Source: Monocercomonoides exilis
Taxonomy: Eukaryota > Preaxostyla > Oxymonadida > Polymastigidae
Direction: 5' to 3'
DNA: 52,500 nt
NCBI GenBank assembly: GCA_001643675.2
Contig: LSRY02000038.1
Span: forward strand, 982,501-1,035,000
The number at the start of each line of letters is the position of its first letter. Within the stretch, counting starts at the first letter, position 1. The translations under genes and the position numbers were made by a program. Below the pieces are notes generated by a model that made no database searches, was not told the DNA's origin, and worked only from the letters and a program-made list of their open reading frames with translations. Positions 1 through 12,600 of the stretch are shown here, one piece after another.

Positions 1-2
1 TG

Positions 3-779
3 GCTGAATCATCATCATCTTCTTCTTCCTCTTCTGTATCATATGCTGCTGAGTCTTCTTCCTCATCATCTTCTTCCTCATCTGCAATAGCAGAGCCTTC
101 CTTCCCCACTGCCCAGCAGTCTCAGCCCATTGCCCTGGCTGACCCTGTCTATCCAACCTCCCCTGCCGATCCTTCCCTTCAGCAACAATACCCAACTGCC
201 CCTTCAAACAGAAGGATATCTCCTCCTCCCTCTTCAAATATGGCTGCTGCTCCTGGCTCTTCCAATCCAATCTACCATTCTCCTCCTCCGATGCCTATGG
301 CTGCTGAACCAGCGTATCCCAATCCTCATCAGCATTCGATGTCTTCTGCAGGGACAGCTGCATATTCAGCAGTGCCATCCCCTGCCACATACCCAACTGA
401 ACCGCCTCCAATAAACCCATCTGCCCCTGTCTCTTCTGCTCCTTCTTATCCGACTGCCCCTGCTGCCCCAGCTGAGCCAACGGTATATCCAGTGCAACCT
501 GCTCATCATGCTGTCCCTCCTCCTCCGCCAAGGCACCACCATCACCACAACTCATCCCAGCCTTATACTCAGCCTGCACCTTATATGCAGCAGACGCCGT
601 ATGGCCAGCCACAAATGATGGGGACGGGGATGAGGAATGATCGCTATCCTTCTCCACCTCCAATGGGCAGTCAGAGGATGACTCCACCACCAGCACCGTA
701 TTCGCAGCCGGCGTATATGCAGAGTGGAGGAGGGAGTGGAGGTGCAGGTGGAGAGCAGATGCCGTCTTATATGAGATAA
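3..779 (+). CDS. 3' end of a Pro/Ser/Tyr-rich protein (5' part outside window)
   Basis: The frame is open from the left edge and ends at a TAA at 777-779, leaving 258 residues. The visible part begins with two serine runs and then becomes rich in Pro, Ala, Ser, Tyr and Gln, with spaced YP/PxY pairs such as QPYTQPAPYMQQTPYG. A short His run and a Gly/Ser stretch precede the end MPSYMR. No folded domain is recognised. Such tails are common as disordered C-termini of coat, RNA-binding or ESCRT-type proteins, but nothing here decides between them. The 100 nt after the stop are almost pure purine. The other-frame ORFs over this stretch are compositional shadows. Confidence 0.7.
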   Translation, partial: AESSSSSSSSSVSYAAESSSSSSSSSSAIAEPSFPTAQQSQPIALADPVYPTSPADPSLQQQYPTAPSNRRISPPPSSNMAAAPGSSNPIYHSPPPMPMAAEPAYPNPHQHSMSSAGTAAYSAVPSPATYPTEPPPINPSAPVSSAPSYPTAPAAPAEPTVYPVQPAHHAVPPPPPRHHHHHNSSQPYTQPAPYMQQTPYGQPQMMGTGMRNDRYPSPPPMGSQRMTPPPAPYSQPAYMQSGGGSGGAGGEQMPSYMR

Positions 780-2626
780 AGAAGAAGAGAGAAGAGAGGA
801 AGATGAAGATGAAGAGGAGGAGGAGGAGAAGAAGGATAGAGGAAGATAGAAAAAAAAAAAATAGAAGAAAGAAAGATGAATAGCATTAATTGTTATGATA
901 TATTCCATTTCTTCATATCTTCTCTTCTCCATGACCATCTTCATCAACTAAAATTTGAGTTCAGACTGAAAATTTAATAAATTGAATGTTTAATTGTAAA
1001 TTGCTTAGAAACAACAAAATCGACGTTTTCAAAAGTGTTGTCATTGAATTCTTTCTTTTGATCAATTTTTCTTTTCTTTTTCTTTTTCTCTTTTTTCTTT
1101 TAAGAGTCATTCAGAACATAACTGATGATGTGGCAGTTACGATGAGATTTTCTTTGTATTTCTTAACTTTGCTTAATTTTTACTTAATTTTTTTTTTGAA
1201 CTTTGCTAAACTTTGCTCTAAATGAGTCTGTGTAAAATGCTCTTTCAGGTGTATTTTTTTCTTTTTTTGGAGTTTAAACATCAATTTCTTCTCAAAGTTG
1301 CTATCAATTGATATCGCAGAACTAAAAATGTGTGTTTTATTTATATCTTTGACCTCATTTTCTAAAGATAAAGACAGTTTTTTCTTTCCTAACTAAATTT
1401 CTTTCTTTCTTTTCTTAATTTCTTTTGAAAATTGTAATGTTTTGGTTAACTTTAACTTCTTTTTATTTATTTATTAATTTTATTTTTTATTCTGCTGTTC
1501 AAAATTTCTAACGGAGCATATGTTTCCTTTTATTTATTTTCTTTTCTTTTCATTCATCACATTGAATTACAGTTTTAATTATTTCTTTTCTTTTCTTTTT
1601 TCATTGTTGCCTTTTTATTGTTGGTTGCCTCGTAAATGTTTGTGAAGAGGGAGAAAGAGAAAGAGAAATGGAATGTTGTTCGCAATTAGGTAGAGCGAAT
1701 GTGTTGCATATGAAGAGTCAATAATTGCTTCTTATTGTTATTGTTATTTGTCATTCAATACCACAAAGGTGTATTTTAAATTAGAAGTTTTTTTAGATGT
1801 GATTAGCTTGTTTCTTTTATTGTTCTTAATCATTTTTCATATCAGAATTGGTTGATTTTGACTCTCGTTGAACGTTAGATGCGATTGCTGAACATCATTT
1901 CTTTCGCTTTCCTTCCCTTTTATTCTTAGGGAGAAGTGTAGTTTCATTTATTTTTCATATTTTTCCAGTTTATTTAATTTCATTTTTCATTTTTTTCAAA
2001 CTGCGATTTCACATTTCTTCAAGAATGATGACTCATATTTTATTCTATTTTCTTCAGTTTCATTTATCACAATTGTGTTGATTGTGAATTGCCAAGGAAA
2101 AAACAACAGAAATTAAAAATTTTTATAAATTATCCAATTGGAAAAAAGTGGATTCAAAGAAAAGAAACACTATCAAGTTTTTGTTTATTTTATTTTCATT
2201 AAAAGAATGATTGAAGCTTTTCTTTTTGAATTTTCAATTCTTTGAATGTTTGGCTTAAAATCAAAGAAACAAGTTATTTCATTTTTCACATTAATTTGAA
2301 CTTAAATTATTTGAAAATTCATTTGAATAAGAACTATCTTTTCATTTCATTTTATGAGACACTCTTCTTTTTTTCACTTATCTCGATTGAATATCATCAG
2401 TATTATTTATTGATGGCTAACTGAAAAGACATGAACTTCTTTCTTCACTTTCAGTTTTTTCTCAAAAAGAGAACTACCCATCTCAACATTAATTTGTTAA
2501 TATTACAAAGAAAACACTCGAGAAACATGGAAAACACAACTACTGTTTCAAAAGTCATTTCAAGCATAGCTAAAAAACAAACAACAGAAATCAACAAAAA
2601 GGATTATAAATATGAACTATTTTCTT
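780..2626. other. AT-rich intergenic region
   Basis: After a purine-rich stretch (780-870) this is AT-rich sequence with T and A runs. Short open frames are hydrophobic or lysine-rich products of composition. The plus-strand ORF at 2431-2700 overlaps the last exon of the minus-strand epimerase gene and is a shadow. No gene seen. Confidence 0.7.
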
Positions 2627-3768
2627 TCAAAATTTCACAAACAGAGCCGATCCAGGAAAATCAGGAAGTTTCAGTTCGTGTCTCTCTTGAAGATATCTGA
2701 CAATTGCATTCATTAAAAAGAGTTGAGATATACAAAGAAAGAAAGAAAAGGATTTTAGTTTGAATTGATAATTAAAAAGATAGGGGAAAATTCCAAATGT
2801 TTCATTGAAAAATCATGAAACAAGGGAATAGTATTAATTAATAATGAAAATTCAAATAAAAGACGAACAAATACATACTCTGGAACGAAGTGTCCTCCCA
2901 GATAATGATGCCCTTTGAAGAACGAAGCACACAACTTTGGGGCTGAAAGGGAAATAAGAACTTCGGGATTTATCCCTTCGCCTGCTTCATCTCCTTTCTC
3001 TACATCCCATCCAGAGGGAATATCAATTGACATGATTGGCTTTCCACATTTCTTCATTGCTTCAATGATTGAAGCAAACTGTGGGTTTGCCGGCGGGTGA
3101 AATGAATGACCAAAAATTCCATCCTTTGCATAGAAAAATATATTTATAATTTGAAAAATCAAGAGGAAACAAAGATAGATATAAAATTTTTAAAAATGTG
3201 ATTCAAACTAAAATAAGATCAGCTTTGCTAAATGCATCAACCATTATGTCAAAAGAATCATATGAAGCAATGATAGGAATATGGAGCATTTCCATCTGCT
3301 TGACGAGATTTTGCAACAATTGAGATTTTCCTGGCTTTGGTAAAAATATCTGAACATTTTTCTTCATGAAATGAAGGTGCCTTGCTGCTACAAGCCCATC
3401 TCCTCCATTATCTTTTTATTAATAATTCGAAACAATGAAGATGAATTGATGAACGAATTAATAAATAAATGAAAAGCAAACTCCCCGGACCGCAGATGAC
3501 AATAACACTTTTGCAATCAGTAAAATGAGAATATGCAACATGTGCTACACTTTGACCAGCAAGTTCCATTAATTGGTCAACAGTATACTAATTTTAATTT
3601 GCAGTATTAAATAAAATCAACGATTTATTGAAATGATTGAAAACAATACACACAGAACATTCTGTGAAATATGCCTCATCTGTGGTGAAAGAATAAAAAT
3701 AATTAAACGAAAAAGGAAATAAACAAACCAAGAGCTATTGCTTCTTTTTGAGAAAGGAATTTTGTCAT
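2627..3768 (-). CDS. NAXE: NAD(P)H-hydrate epimerase (NAXE/YjeF_N family), six exons
   Basis: Repairs damaged nicotinamide cofactors by interconverting the R and S forms of NAD(P)HX. The spliced model gives 229 residues, close to the family core length. Exons (plus coordinates): 3729-3768, 3654-3679, 3482-3587, 3209-3411, 2879-3123, 2627-2696; all introns are GT...AG and the frame closes exactly. Landmarks in order: FLSQKEAIAL (start), YTVDQLMELAG (about 20-30), the signature GPGNNGGDG split by intron 3 (about 55-63), DGIFGHSF (about 126), IDIPSGWDVEKGD (about 159), ISLSAPK, HYLGGHFVPE and a C-terminal LKLPDFPG. The Asp and GNNGGDG loop expected for this fold are present. No targeting peptide is visible, so a cytosolic enzyme is likely. 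It is divergent to the methyltransferase gene next door. No lesion seen. Confidence 0.93.
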
Positions 3769-3855
3769 TTTTGTTTGGATCAAATACACCACCATTTGAT
3801 TTTCAATTTTTTGTTTTTATTACTGTTAATTGATTGAAAGAGATTCAAAAAATTT
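3769..3855. promoter_or_regulatory. Shared divergent upstream region of NAXE and METTL13-like genes
   Basis: Only about 87 bp separate the NAXE ATG (3766-3768, minus) from the most likely ATG of the methyltransferase gene (3856, plus). It is AT-rich with T runs. Both transcription starts must lie here or inside the genes. This depends on the first methyltransferase exon, which is an inference. Confidence 0.4.
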
Positions 3856-6800
3856 ATGCAAACTAACTTCTATACCGATTCTTTAACTTTATGGGAAAAA
3901 ACTTTTTTTGCTCCTACACAGCTTGAATCGTTTGTATTTCAGACAATTATAAGTTAATTATCTTCTGTGATGTTAAAAAATTATTTTCCTTAAGAACATT
4001 TATTAATTCGATATTTCATTATTGTGTTCGACCTGCAATAAATGATGCATCTGATCCTTTTCTTGTTTTAGCTGAAAAACGTTCTACATTAACTCAGTAC
4101 TTATTATCAGATGAAAAAATTGCAGCAATTGAATCAAATAATTTGACTGAACTTTTACAGCAATCAAAAACTTTCAATACTGTTTTTGATTTAATTATTA
4201 CAACAATTAAAGATAAGCATGATTCTGATTTTGAGAATTCTCATTTCAATAATTCTTTGTCGTTGATTTGCGAACAAGGGAAATATGCCACGTGCTTTTC
4301 ATTTTCAATATCACTTCTCGTTGACCTTCTTCGCACTTTTATGAAGAGAAAATTTGATATTTCAATCACTCTTTCTTCAGTTTCACCTTCATACTGCACG
4401 CTATCTTCTTTCTTGCCAATGATAGGAAAATTGAAGCAGGGCGATCCATTTGTTGTGTTTATTGCAACCAAGCCTACAAATTGCAGAGCTGATGACGCAC
4501 AATCAGATCAATCTAAAAGCGGGCTTTCAGAAAATGCTCATTCTGTTACAATACAGCTGTTCTCATCGGTATCGTTTCCTGTGTCCAACACATTCCTTTA
4601 TTCTGATGCTTCAGAAGATCAACGAGAATCTGTTAGCTCTTCATCCACATCTACATCAACATCTCCATCGGCATCAACATCATCGCGTCCAACAATTCCT
4701 ATGCTTCTCCCTTTTCTGATTGATATCATAGAAGACTACCAATGGTCATATCTCTTCCCTTCTTCTTCATTCCTTCACAAATTGCCTGTTTCTTCCTCTT
4801 CTTCTCACATCACATATCCTGTTTTTGTCTCTTCACTTCGCAGAAATCTGAACAAACAGCGTCTTTTTGTGATTCCCTCGTTCCGAGTGCCTCCTTCGGG
4901 GCTTCTTTTGGAGCCGCGCTTCTATTTCCACGTGGTCGATGCTCCGAAATCGTATTTCGATTTGCCGGCATCAAATTCTCGCTCGAGGAAAAATGATGGG
5001 AAAATAAGTCAAATGTTTCCAGCAGCTGCTGTTATTGTCCCGAGAGGAAGAGAAAATGACTGGTTGTTTGCATCAGATGAGGTATGTTTGAGTGGAAATG
5101 AATGTTTATTGAGAATTAAATGAATATTGTTGTGCTTTAATGATTATTTGATAGATTTGCATTTAGTCCTTATTTTTTTAGTTTAAACATTAAAAACACC
5201 TTTTTCACTCCCTTTCTTTTTTTCTTCCCCTCCTCCCCTTTTCCCTCAATCACTTTCTTTTCCCTCCTAATTATTATTCATTTCATTCCACTTTCTTTCC
5301 TTTTCCAGGGTCGTCTCACCATTGTCAAGCAAGCTCGTTCTGAACGAACAATTTTTGTGTTCCACAACAACAACCATTCTTATCCTCCTTTTGATGAGCT
5401 GCAAAGTGAGGTTTGATTATTTGGAAGAATAAAAATAAATATGTTTTTTTTTCCCCTCCCAATTTTGTTATAATTCCTTTTAAAGAAAGGCGATTTCAAA
5501 ATTATGAGAGGGAATATTTTGTGATTATTTTTTGCTTTTCTTTTGTTTTTGTAAAATGATTGGCAGTTTTTTTAAATGAAAAATTTTAACATTTTTTGCA
5601 AATATCACTTTTCTTTCTCTCTTTCTCTTTCTCTTTCACTTTTTCTTTCTTTCCCTCTTCAGCTTTCTGCTCTTATTCAACCTCTTCTTCCTTCTTCTGC
5701 CTCACCTGGCTCTGTCCCTTTCCTCTCCATCGCTGAAAACAAAGTGTTGCACAGAAAAGTTATCTTCACTGGATACAGGTGTGGATTTTTTATATCTTTT
5801 AATGAATGATGAAATCGTTTTGTTTATTTCTATCTCTTTCTCTCTCTTTCTCTCTTTCTCTCTTTCTCTCTTTCTCTATTTCTTTCTTTCTCTCTCTTTT
5901 TTTATTTTCTTTAATTTTCTCTTCTCCTTCTCCTTCTCTTCTCTTCTGAAGTGAGTTGAGTGGGAAAGTGACTGTGGAAGATGTGATTGCGAACAAAGAA
6001 GACGAAGATGGTATTTGTGAGTCAGATTTGAGTGAGAAAGAGAAAGAGAGAGAAAGAAAAGAATTGCTTAGCATTTTATCTTCATTGGATACTTCATCAT
6101 CATCATCATCATCATCATCTTCTTCTTTTTCTTCCTCTTCTTCTTCTTCTTCATATGAGAATATTAATCCTGTTTGTCTTCGCCAGCTCATCTTCTCTTC
6201 TACCCCTCATCTTGTTCAGAGCGAAATGAGAATCACAAACAACTTTTCTTTCGCTTCTTCTTCTTCTTCTTCTCCTTCTTCTTCCTCTTCTCCTTCTTCA
6301 TCTTCCTCTTCTTTTTCTTCCTCTTTCTCTCCTTCTTATTCTCCTTCTGCTTCTTATCAACAGGCTCTTCTTGCTTCCTTTGCCTTTCTTTCTGCCTACC
6401 CAGACATTTGGCATAACTTCATATCTTCCTCTTCTGACTCAATTAAAATAGAAAATGATATTTCTTCTTCTTCTTCCTCTCCTTCTCCTTCTCCTTCTTC
6501 TCCTTCTTCCAATCCACTTCGTGTCACAATCATTGGACTTGGCGCTGGCTGCTTCGTTTCTGCCCTTTTGGCTCATTTTGGATATCGAAAGAGAACAAAT
6601 ACACAAAAATCATATTTGAATGAAGAAAAAGAGAAAAAGAAAGAGAAAGAAGATGGAGAAGAGAAAGAGAAAGAGGGCGAAAAGGAAAGAGAAACAAAGC
6701 AACAATCATCAGAACATTCATCTCCACAAACACAGCTCAATACCGCAATTAATTCTTCTCCATCAGCCGCTCTAAAAATTCCGCGTCTCAATGTGACTGC

Positions 6801-7881
6801 GGTGGAAATCGATCCGCTGATGGCGGAGATTGCTACTTCCTATTTTGGCTTTGAGCCAGATGAACAGCTTTATCGGTGTGTCGTGTGTGATGGGCTGAAG
6901 TATGTGATGGAAAAGGCAAAGGAAAGAAGAGAGAGGAAGGAGAAGGAGAAGGAAGAGGAGGAGAGAGAAAAAGAGGAGAAAGGAGAAGGAGAGAAAGAGA
7001 AAGAAAAGACAGAAAAGTCAAGCAATTCTCCGAAAACCGAAAATTTCTCCGAAAATGTGATGAATTCTTCACAATCATCATTTTCATCAGATCCGCCGAA
7101 TGTGCTTATTTTGGATGTTGACTCGAAAAGTGCTGTGGCTGATGGGCAGAGCTGTCCTCCGACAGCTTTCTGCACAGAAGAATTTGTAGATGCATTGGTG
7201 TGCGAGGAGAGAGAAAGAAAAAGAAAGAAAGAAAAAGAGGGAGAAAGAGAAAAGGAGAAGGAGAAGGAGAAAGCTTTTTCTTTTTTTGCCTTTTTTTGGG
7301 ATAAAATATTTTTTCTTTCTTTCTTTTAATTCATTCATTCATTCATTAATTAATTAATTTTATTTTTATTTTTGTTTTATTTATTTATTTATTTTTTATT
7401 CTCTCTTTTTCTTCCCTTTCCCCAGCACACATACATCACGTCCTCCAAGTCAATTCTTCTTGTCAACTTTGCCTGCCGCTCTTCTGCTGCCTCTGAATCC
7501 TATCTGAAGACACTCCGCACGAAATTCCCGCTGATTTATCGAATTCCTGTTTCCGGCGCAACAAATTGCATTGTGGTTGCGTTTCCAGCGCTCCCAGAAT
7601 TAATTCCTTCCTCAAATTCAATAACTGCTGCTGCAGAGGAGATGAGGAAGTCGTCGTTGGGGATAAATGGAGAGGAAGGGGCAGAGGAAGGAGAAAGAGG
7701 AAGCAAAGGGAAAAGAGAGGAAGGAAGAAAGGCATTGAAAAAAAGTGAACAAAAGAAGAAAGGGAAAGGAGGGAAAATTGAAAAAAATCAGAAAAAGTAT
7801 GCCTGGTTGGCTACATATCCAGCTGGAATGGAAAAGATTGCCTTTGAATCAGTTGAAAAAGCAAAAAAAAAGAAGAGATAA
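3856..7881 (+). CDS. METTL13: METTL13-like eEF1A lysine/N-terminal methyltransferase, six exons
   Basis: Family role: dual methyltransferase acting on translation factor eEF1A. Exons: 3856-3952 (uncertain), 4072-5081, 5309-5410, 5663-5778, 5952-7197, 7426-7881; GT...AG introns, frame closed, 1008 residues against about 700 in human. Clear landmarks: VPRGRENDWLFASDEGR across intron 2, SGKVTVEDV, the SAM motif IIGLGAGC (about 635), VEIDPLMAEIATSYFGF (about 726), LILDVDSKS (about 830) followed by SCPPTAF, and SILLVNFACR. The C-terminal spermidine-synthase-like domain is therefore intact. The N-terminal methyltransferase half is divergent: I see no G-x-G-x-G motif, only its later part (ICEQGKYATCFSFSISL). 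Serine runs and KE-rich runs are inserted between conserved blocks. The start rests on MQTNFYTDSLTLWEKTFF plus a donor at 3953 and an acceptor at 4070-4071. The frame is also open upstream from 3927, so the first intron could differ. Confidence 0.88.
5825..5945 (+). repeat. Pyrimidine (CTTT/TCTC) microsatellite in intron 4
   Basis: Nearly pure C/T sequence made of TCTT and TCTC units fills most of the intron before the acceptor at 5950-5951 in the METTL13-like gene. It acts as a very long polypyrimidine tract. Confidence 0.8.
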
Positions 7882-9657
7882 GCCAACTTATTTCATAGAA
7901 AAGAAAAGAAAAGAAGTGAAAAACCTAAACTATTTATTATTTAAGAAAAGATTTTTTGGTAGATTTGGAGGAATTTTTATTTATTTTTTCTCATTTTTTA
8001 TTGCTTGATTAAAACATTTTCTAAAAGAAATTCATTTCAAAAAAAAAGAGAAGAATATTCAAAAATTTATTTTCCTTCTTGATGAACAAATAAAAGGCAA
8101 CGGTTTGCCGAATAAATTGGCTCGCCACCATGTCCCTATGAATTGTTAATAATACAGTCATGCAATCAACATCTTTTGCATAACTCGCAATTAACCAGCT
8201 ACTCCAAGAAAAAAAGGATGAACAATTTTCTTTTTGTAATTTCATAAAAATAGCTTGCTATCATCATATTTTTTGTTTACTAGCCTCATAACATTCTAAA
8301 ACAGTTCGAAGAAGAAATAGTCTTTCCTTTTGACAAGAATTATCACGTTCATAACATTTTATTCTAAATAAAAACTATCAACAATCAACAGAATTAACTG
8401 TAATGCTAAAAACAATAACAATCGATTTTTGGCACACAAGATATAAAACACTACTTATCAAAAAGATAAAATGAGAAAAATAAAAATCTTGCAGAAAAAA
8501 TGAACACCCTGAACACATCCAAATTTCTTACTGAAAATTGCTCACAAAGTTGCTATAAGGCTTTGTTGAACAAATCTCAGTTAAAAAAGAACAGGATGCT
8601 TGTTATTTTCTGCTATTATTATTGTTATTTTGTGATTATAATTTTTCACTTCAAAAATCATTCAAACTTTTAACTTTTGGAGAAAAAATTGTAGAATTTC
8701 TGTAATTGAAGCAGCAAACGCATATGAAACCTAAAATACACAAATAAAAATGCAAAAGGAAATAAATGAAAGTAATTTTGCTCATTTTACTCCTTCTGTC
8801 AAAATATCTTTGAAAGTTTAATCTTTTCTGCAAATGCTGCAATCCTCATCAAAATGCATTACGAATATTGAACCGAACCATTTTCAAACTCCATTAAATA
8901 GAGATTGCACCATTGCTTCTGGCTGCATTGCTTTTTCCAAGAGTTTAAATAACTCTTTATTTTGTTCCCCATAAGATTATTCTTTATTATTTCCAGATTC
9001 ACACACAAAAGATTATTTAAAATGAAAAAGGCATTTCAATTGAATTTAAAATTATGCAATCAAAACAAAAAATTTTTTAAATTCTTTATTAAATATTATC
9101 AGTCAAAAATTGTGAAAATATCACTTTTAACGATCAAAAAAACGAATTGTTTCGAGATTTTTTTTAAAAATGCATTATCATTCATCTTTTATTGTTATTC
9201 CTATGCTTCCTTTTTTAAAAAAAATTTGGCATTACAAACTAAATTGAAAAATGACGAATGAAAATCTGTGTAACGTGTGGCAAGTTTTATCTTCACGGAC
9301 TTCAGCAATGAAATTCCATTTCAGTTGGTTTTCTTTTTATTTTTATCTTTTTCGTTTTTTTAATTTTTCCTTCTTTTTTTTTTTTTTTTTAAAATTTGAT
9401 TCAGTTCTATTCGTAGAATATTTTTTTTTGAATTGGAAATAATTGTCCATCTTCATTGTTCCCATATATAACTTCAAAAAAGAAATTCGCTTTGTTTGCG
9501 AATCTACAAGTATTGAAAAGAAAATTTGAAAAAAATGAAATAAAAATGATGAATCTCTTCTGCATATATTTGATCTCACCCTAATAAACAATCATAGAAA
9601 TCATCAAAAATTCTTTATTTGCGCATAATGAATGAAAGATGATTGCTATTTGCTTAT
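7882..9657. other. AT-rich intergenic region
   Basis: No supported gene. Short frames on both strands are Lys/Phe/Ile-rich. A minus ORF at 8021-8245 has slightly more balanced composition but no recognisable motif and no splice context, so I leave it uncalled. Confidence 0.55.
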
Positions 9658-12600
9658 ATGCGAAACACGCTATTTAGGTGCGTTTTAATATTGTGGCTAA
9701 TTGCGCAAAAACAGAACATAAATTGAATATTTTGCACAAAGATGAAAATCGTCCGGTTGAAGCTCTGAAGCAGAATTTTTCGTTTGACGTCAATGACTTT
9801 GGCGAGAATATTTTAAGTTTCAAACACAGCATGTGTGGCCATTCGCTGAAAAAAGATAAGCTCGCCAAAAATTTTGAAAAACAAACAATCAACAAAGCGA
9901 GCTGTTTGCTTACGAAAATGAAAATTTCAAACTCAACAATTTTGACCAAAAGAGAGTTTATTATTCCCAGCTATGGAGATTCCACTATTTGGCAAGATGG
10001 CTTTTCGAATGTTTCTGTTGTAAGTTGCATTGTTTTTTCGAGAAAACAACAATTAGGCTGCTCATTTGCCAAAACAGGAAGCATTTTGCGATTAGTTAAT
10101 ATATCGTTTGCATCAAGAACGGGATTTCTGGAAATGAATTCGTTTGTGCTCATGAAAAGTGATTCTCCTGTTTGGAATCCTTCTGTTCTTGTTACTGTGT
10201 CATCCTAATCATTTTCATCTGTTTTAATATCGTCAACGTTTTTTGCTTCATCTGTAATTGAATCGACATTGGAGCTTCTTGATTCTACCTTTTTCAATAT
10301 CAGTGCAAATCCAAATGCGAGCATGCAAGAACAAAAGTCAAACTCTTGCTCTATAACAATTTCAAATTCTGCTTTCAATCATGTGTACGGTGTGTATGAT
10401 GGCGTGCTAATTCCTTCGATCTCTGCTGATGCGCGCTCGCTGGGTACTTTTAACGCAACACACATTTCATGCTCTCGATGGGCAAATAAGCACTACACAA
10501 ATAAAACACTCAAAAGAGTTGTACTGGATCCTTCAGTTGATAAGGAATTTACGTTTGACTCTTGCATTTGGAAGAGAATTATAGGTTCTGAATCTGGCCA
10601 ATGTATCTTTGTTAACACACAAGATGAAACGCTTGTTACACTAACTGTGAAGAGGAGCAACTTTGAAAGTTGCAAGAACAAAATTAAGTCTGGAGGAGCT
10701 ATCTTTGAGGCTGGAAATGTACACGTCACCCTTGAAAACACTTCTTTTTATTATGTGAACTGTGAAAATGAAAATAAAAATAAAGAAACAACTGCTGGAG
10801 CTGTTCATGTGATCAGCATTCGTTTCCCAGCAATAAGGCAATGCTTATTTTTTAATTGCAGTTCGAAAGCGGATGCACGCGTTATATTTGAGCACCGCGC
10901 GACTAAGATACCTGAAAGAAAAGCTGACTTGAATGGAAATTGCACAATTCGGCATCAAAGTTATTTCTCGCAAATTCGTGAAAGAAACAATTTTCCATGT
11001 GAAGGCAACCACATAAAAATGCAAACAAAGTGGAATTCTGATCCAGACGAATTCTTAGAAGAAGTCGAACCAGTTTGCGTGCAAAGTGCGTTTATGGGAT
11101 ACGATTCGCAAAGAAGCGGAGGCGGACTTTATCTGAAAGATGTTGAAGATCAGGCCCTTGTTTCTGAGTGTGATTTTTTCCAGATGCGAGGCTGATCATG
11201 GAGGAGCGATTTACGTTGCTGTTACGGATTCAGTATTTTTGAAAACAAACGAACGATCGTTCAACCAGAATCTTTTTTGTATATATGTGCTATTTCACTG
11301 TTTATGTGGCATTTAAATATGGGCATGATGCTTTTGTTGTGAGTGAATCTGATTACGAAGATGGTTCGAAATTGTTTTCGAAATGCAAAACATCCGAGAT
11401 GAAAAAAGGTGCTGTTATCCAGATGAGAAGAAGCAAGCCCGATGAAATTATTTTTCTCGCAAAATCACTTGAAGTTACTCGGCGCATCATTGAATTGGAT
11501 TCCACTGCCAATTACAATGCTGCGTGTGGCTCTTCAACAAAGCTACCGTGTCAAAATGTTTTTCAAGCTTTAACTCGTGTTGAAAAGAGCGAAGATGTGA
11601 AGTTCTCAATCAATTTTGATGCAAAGACGTTTGAAGATGCAAATTGCATAATAGATGGAATAGATTTAGAGATCGATGGAAACAACGGTGGAATAATTTC
11701 GATCGGAACTTTTGATTTTGATGTGTTGTTTAGAGCAGTTTTTATTCTTTCAGACACTGCATTCGACGTGATGAATCTGACTATTTTTTGCCCAAAAATG
11801 GAGATGTATCCATATAATTCTATTTTTTTCACAACAAGTTATGAAAACCCTTCAACAATTTCTCTTGATCACATTATCTTTTAGTATGACAACGAAAGCA
11901 AATCATGTGACAATAGAAGAGGATATTCAGCTACTCATGAAATGTTATCTTCACCAGCGACATTTGAATGGTTTTATTTTTTCCATTTGGCTAATAATGC
12001 ATCTCTCACAATAATTGGAAGTCTTTTTTGTTGCATACCAGCAGGTGCAATTCGTTCCATTCTTGGTATTTTCATTTCAACACAACTAACTATTCTCGAT
12101 TGCATTTTTCAAAATATCAGCACCCATCATGAATATTCTGTTTTATTTAAAGGAGCGTTTTATCAATCAAATTATGTTGCTGTTAGAAATATCACTGCAA
12201 ATTTGATAACAACTGTTTCACCGTTTGGTGGCTTTGCTGAATATTCATTGTATGATAGAACACACTTTGCAATTACAAATAGCTCATTTAAATCATGTTC
12301 TGCTGTTGAAAGCGGAGGTGCATTGTCAATAAGCATTTTAAAAGATGCATCATTAATTTTGGACCAATTATCATTTTTCAATAATTCTGCCAAAAAATAT
12401 CGAGATGTACAGTTTTTTACATACTCCTTGCTCGATTTTAACATCCAAAGGATATTCAGCTTTGTTGACGAATCTGTTGATGGAACTCAAATAGGATGCA
12501 TTGATATTTGGAATTATAGAGAAGGCATCAGTATAAAGGAATATCTTTCTGTATATAGCAACTCAACGATATATATTTCGTCGTCTCGTGGAGTAGATTT

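Noticed and set aside
2431-2700. Plus-strand ORF of 89 codons
   Set aside because: It overlaps the last NAXE exon on the opposite strand, whose protein matches the family end and whose splice sites close the frame.
5799-7338. Minus-strand ORFs rich in Ser/Phe/Leu over the methyltransferase gene
   Set aside because: Complements of its KE-rich and Ser-rich codons; the plus strand carries the conserved motifs.
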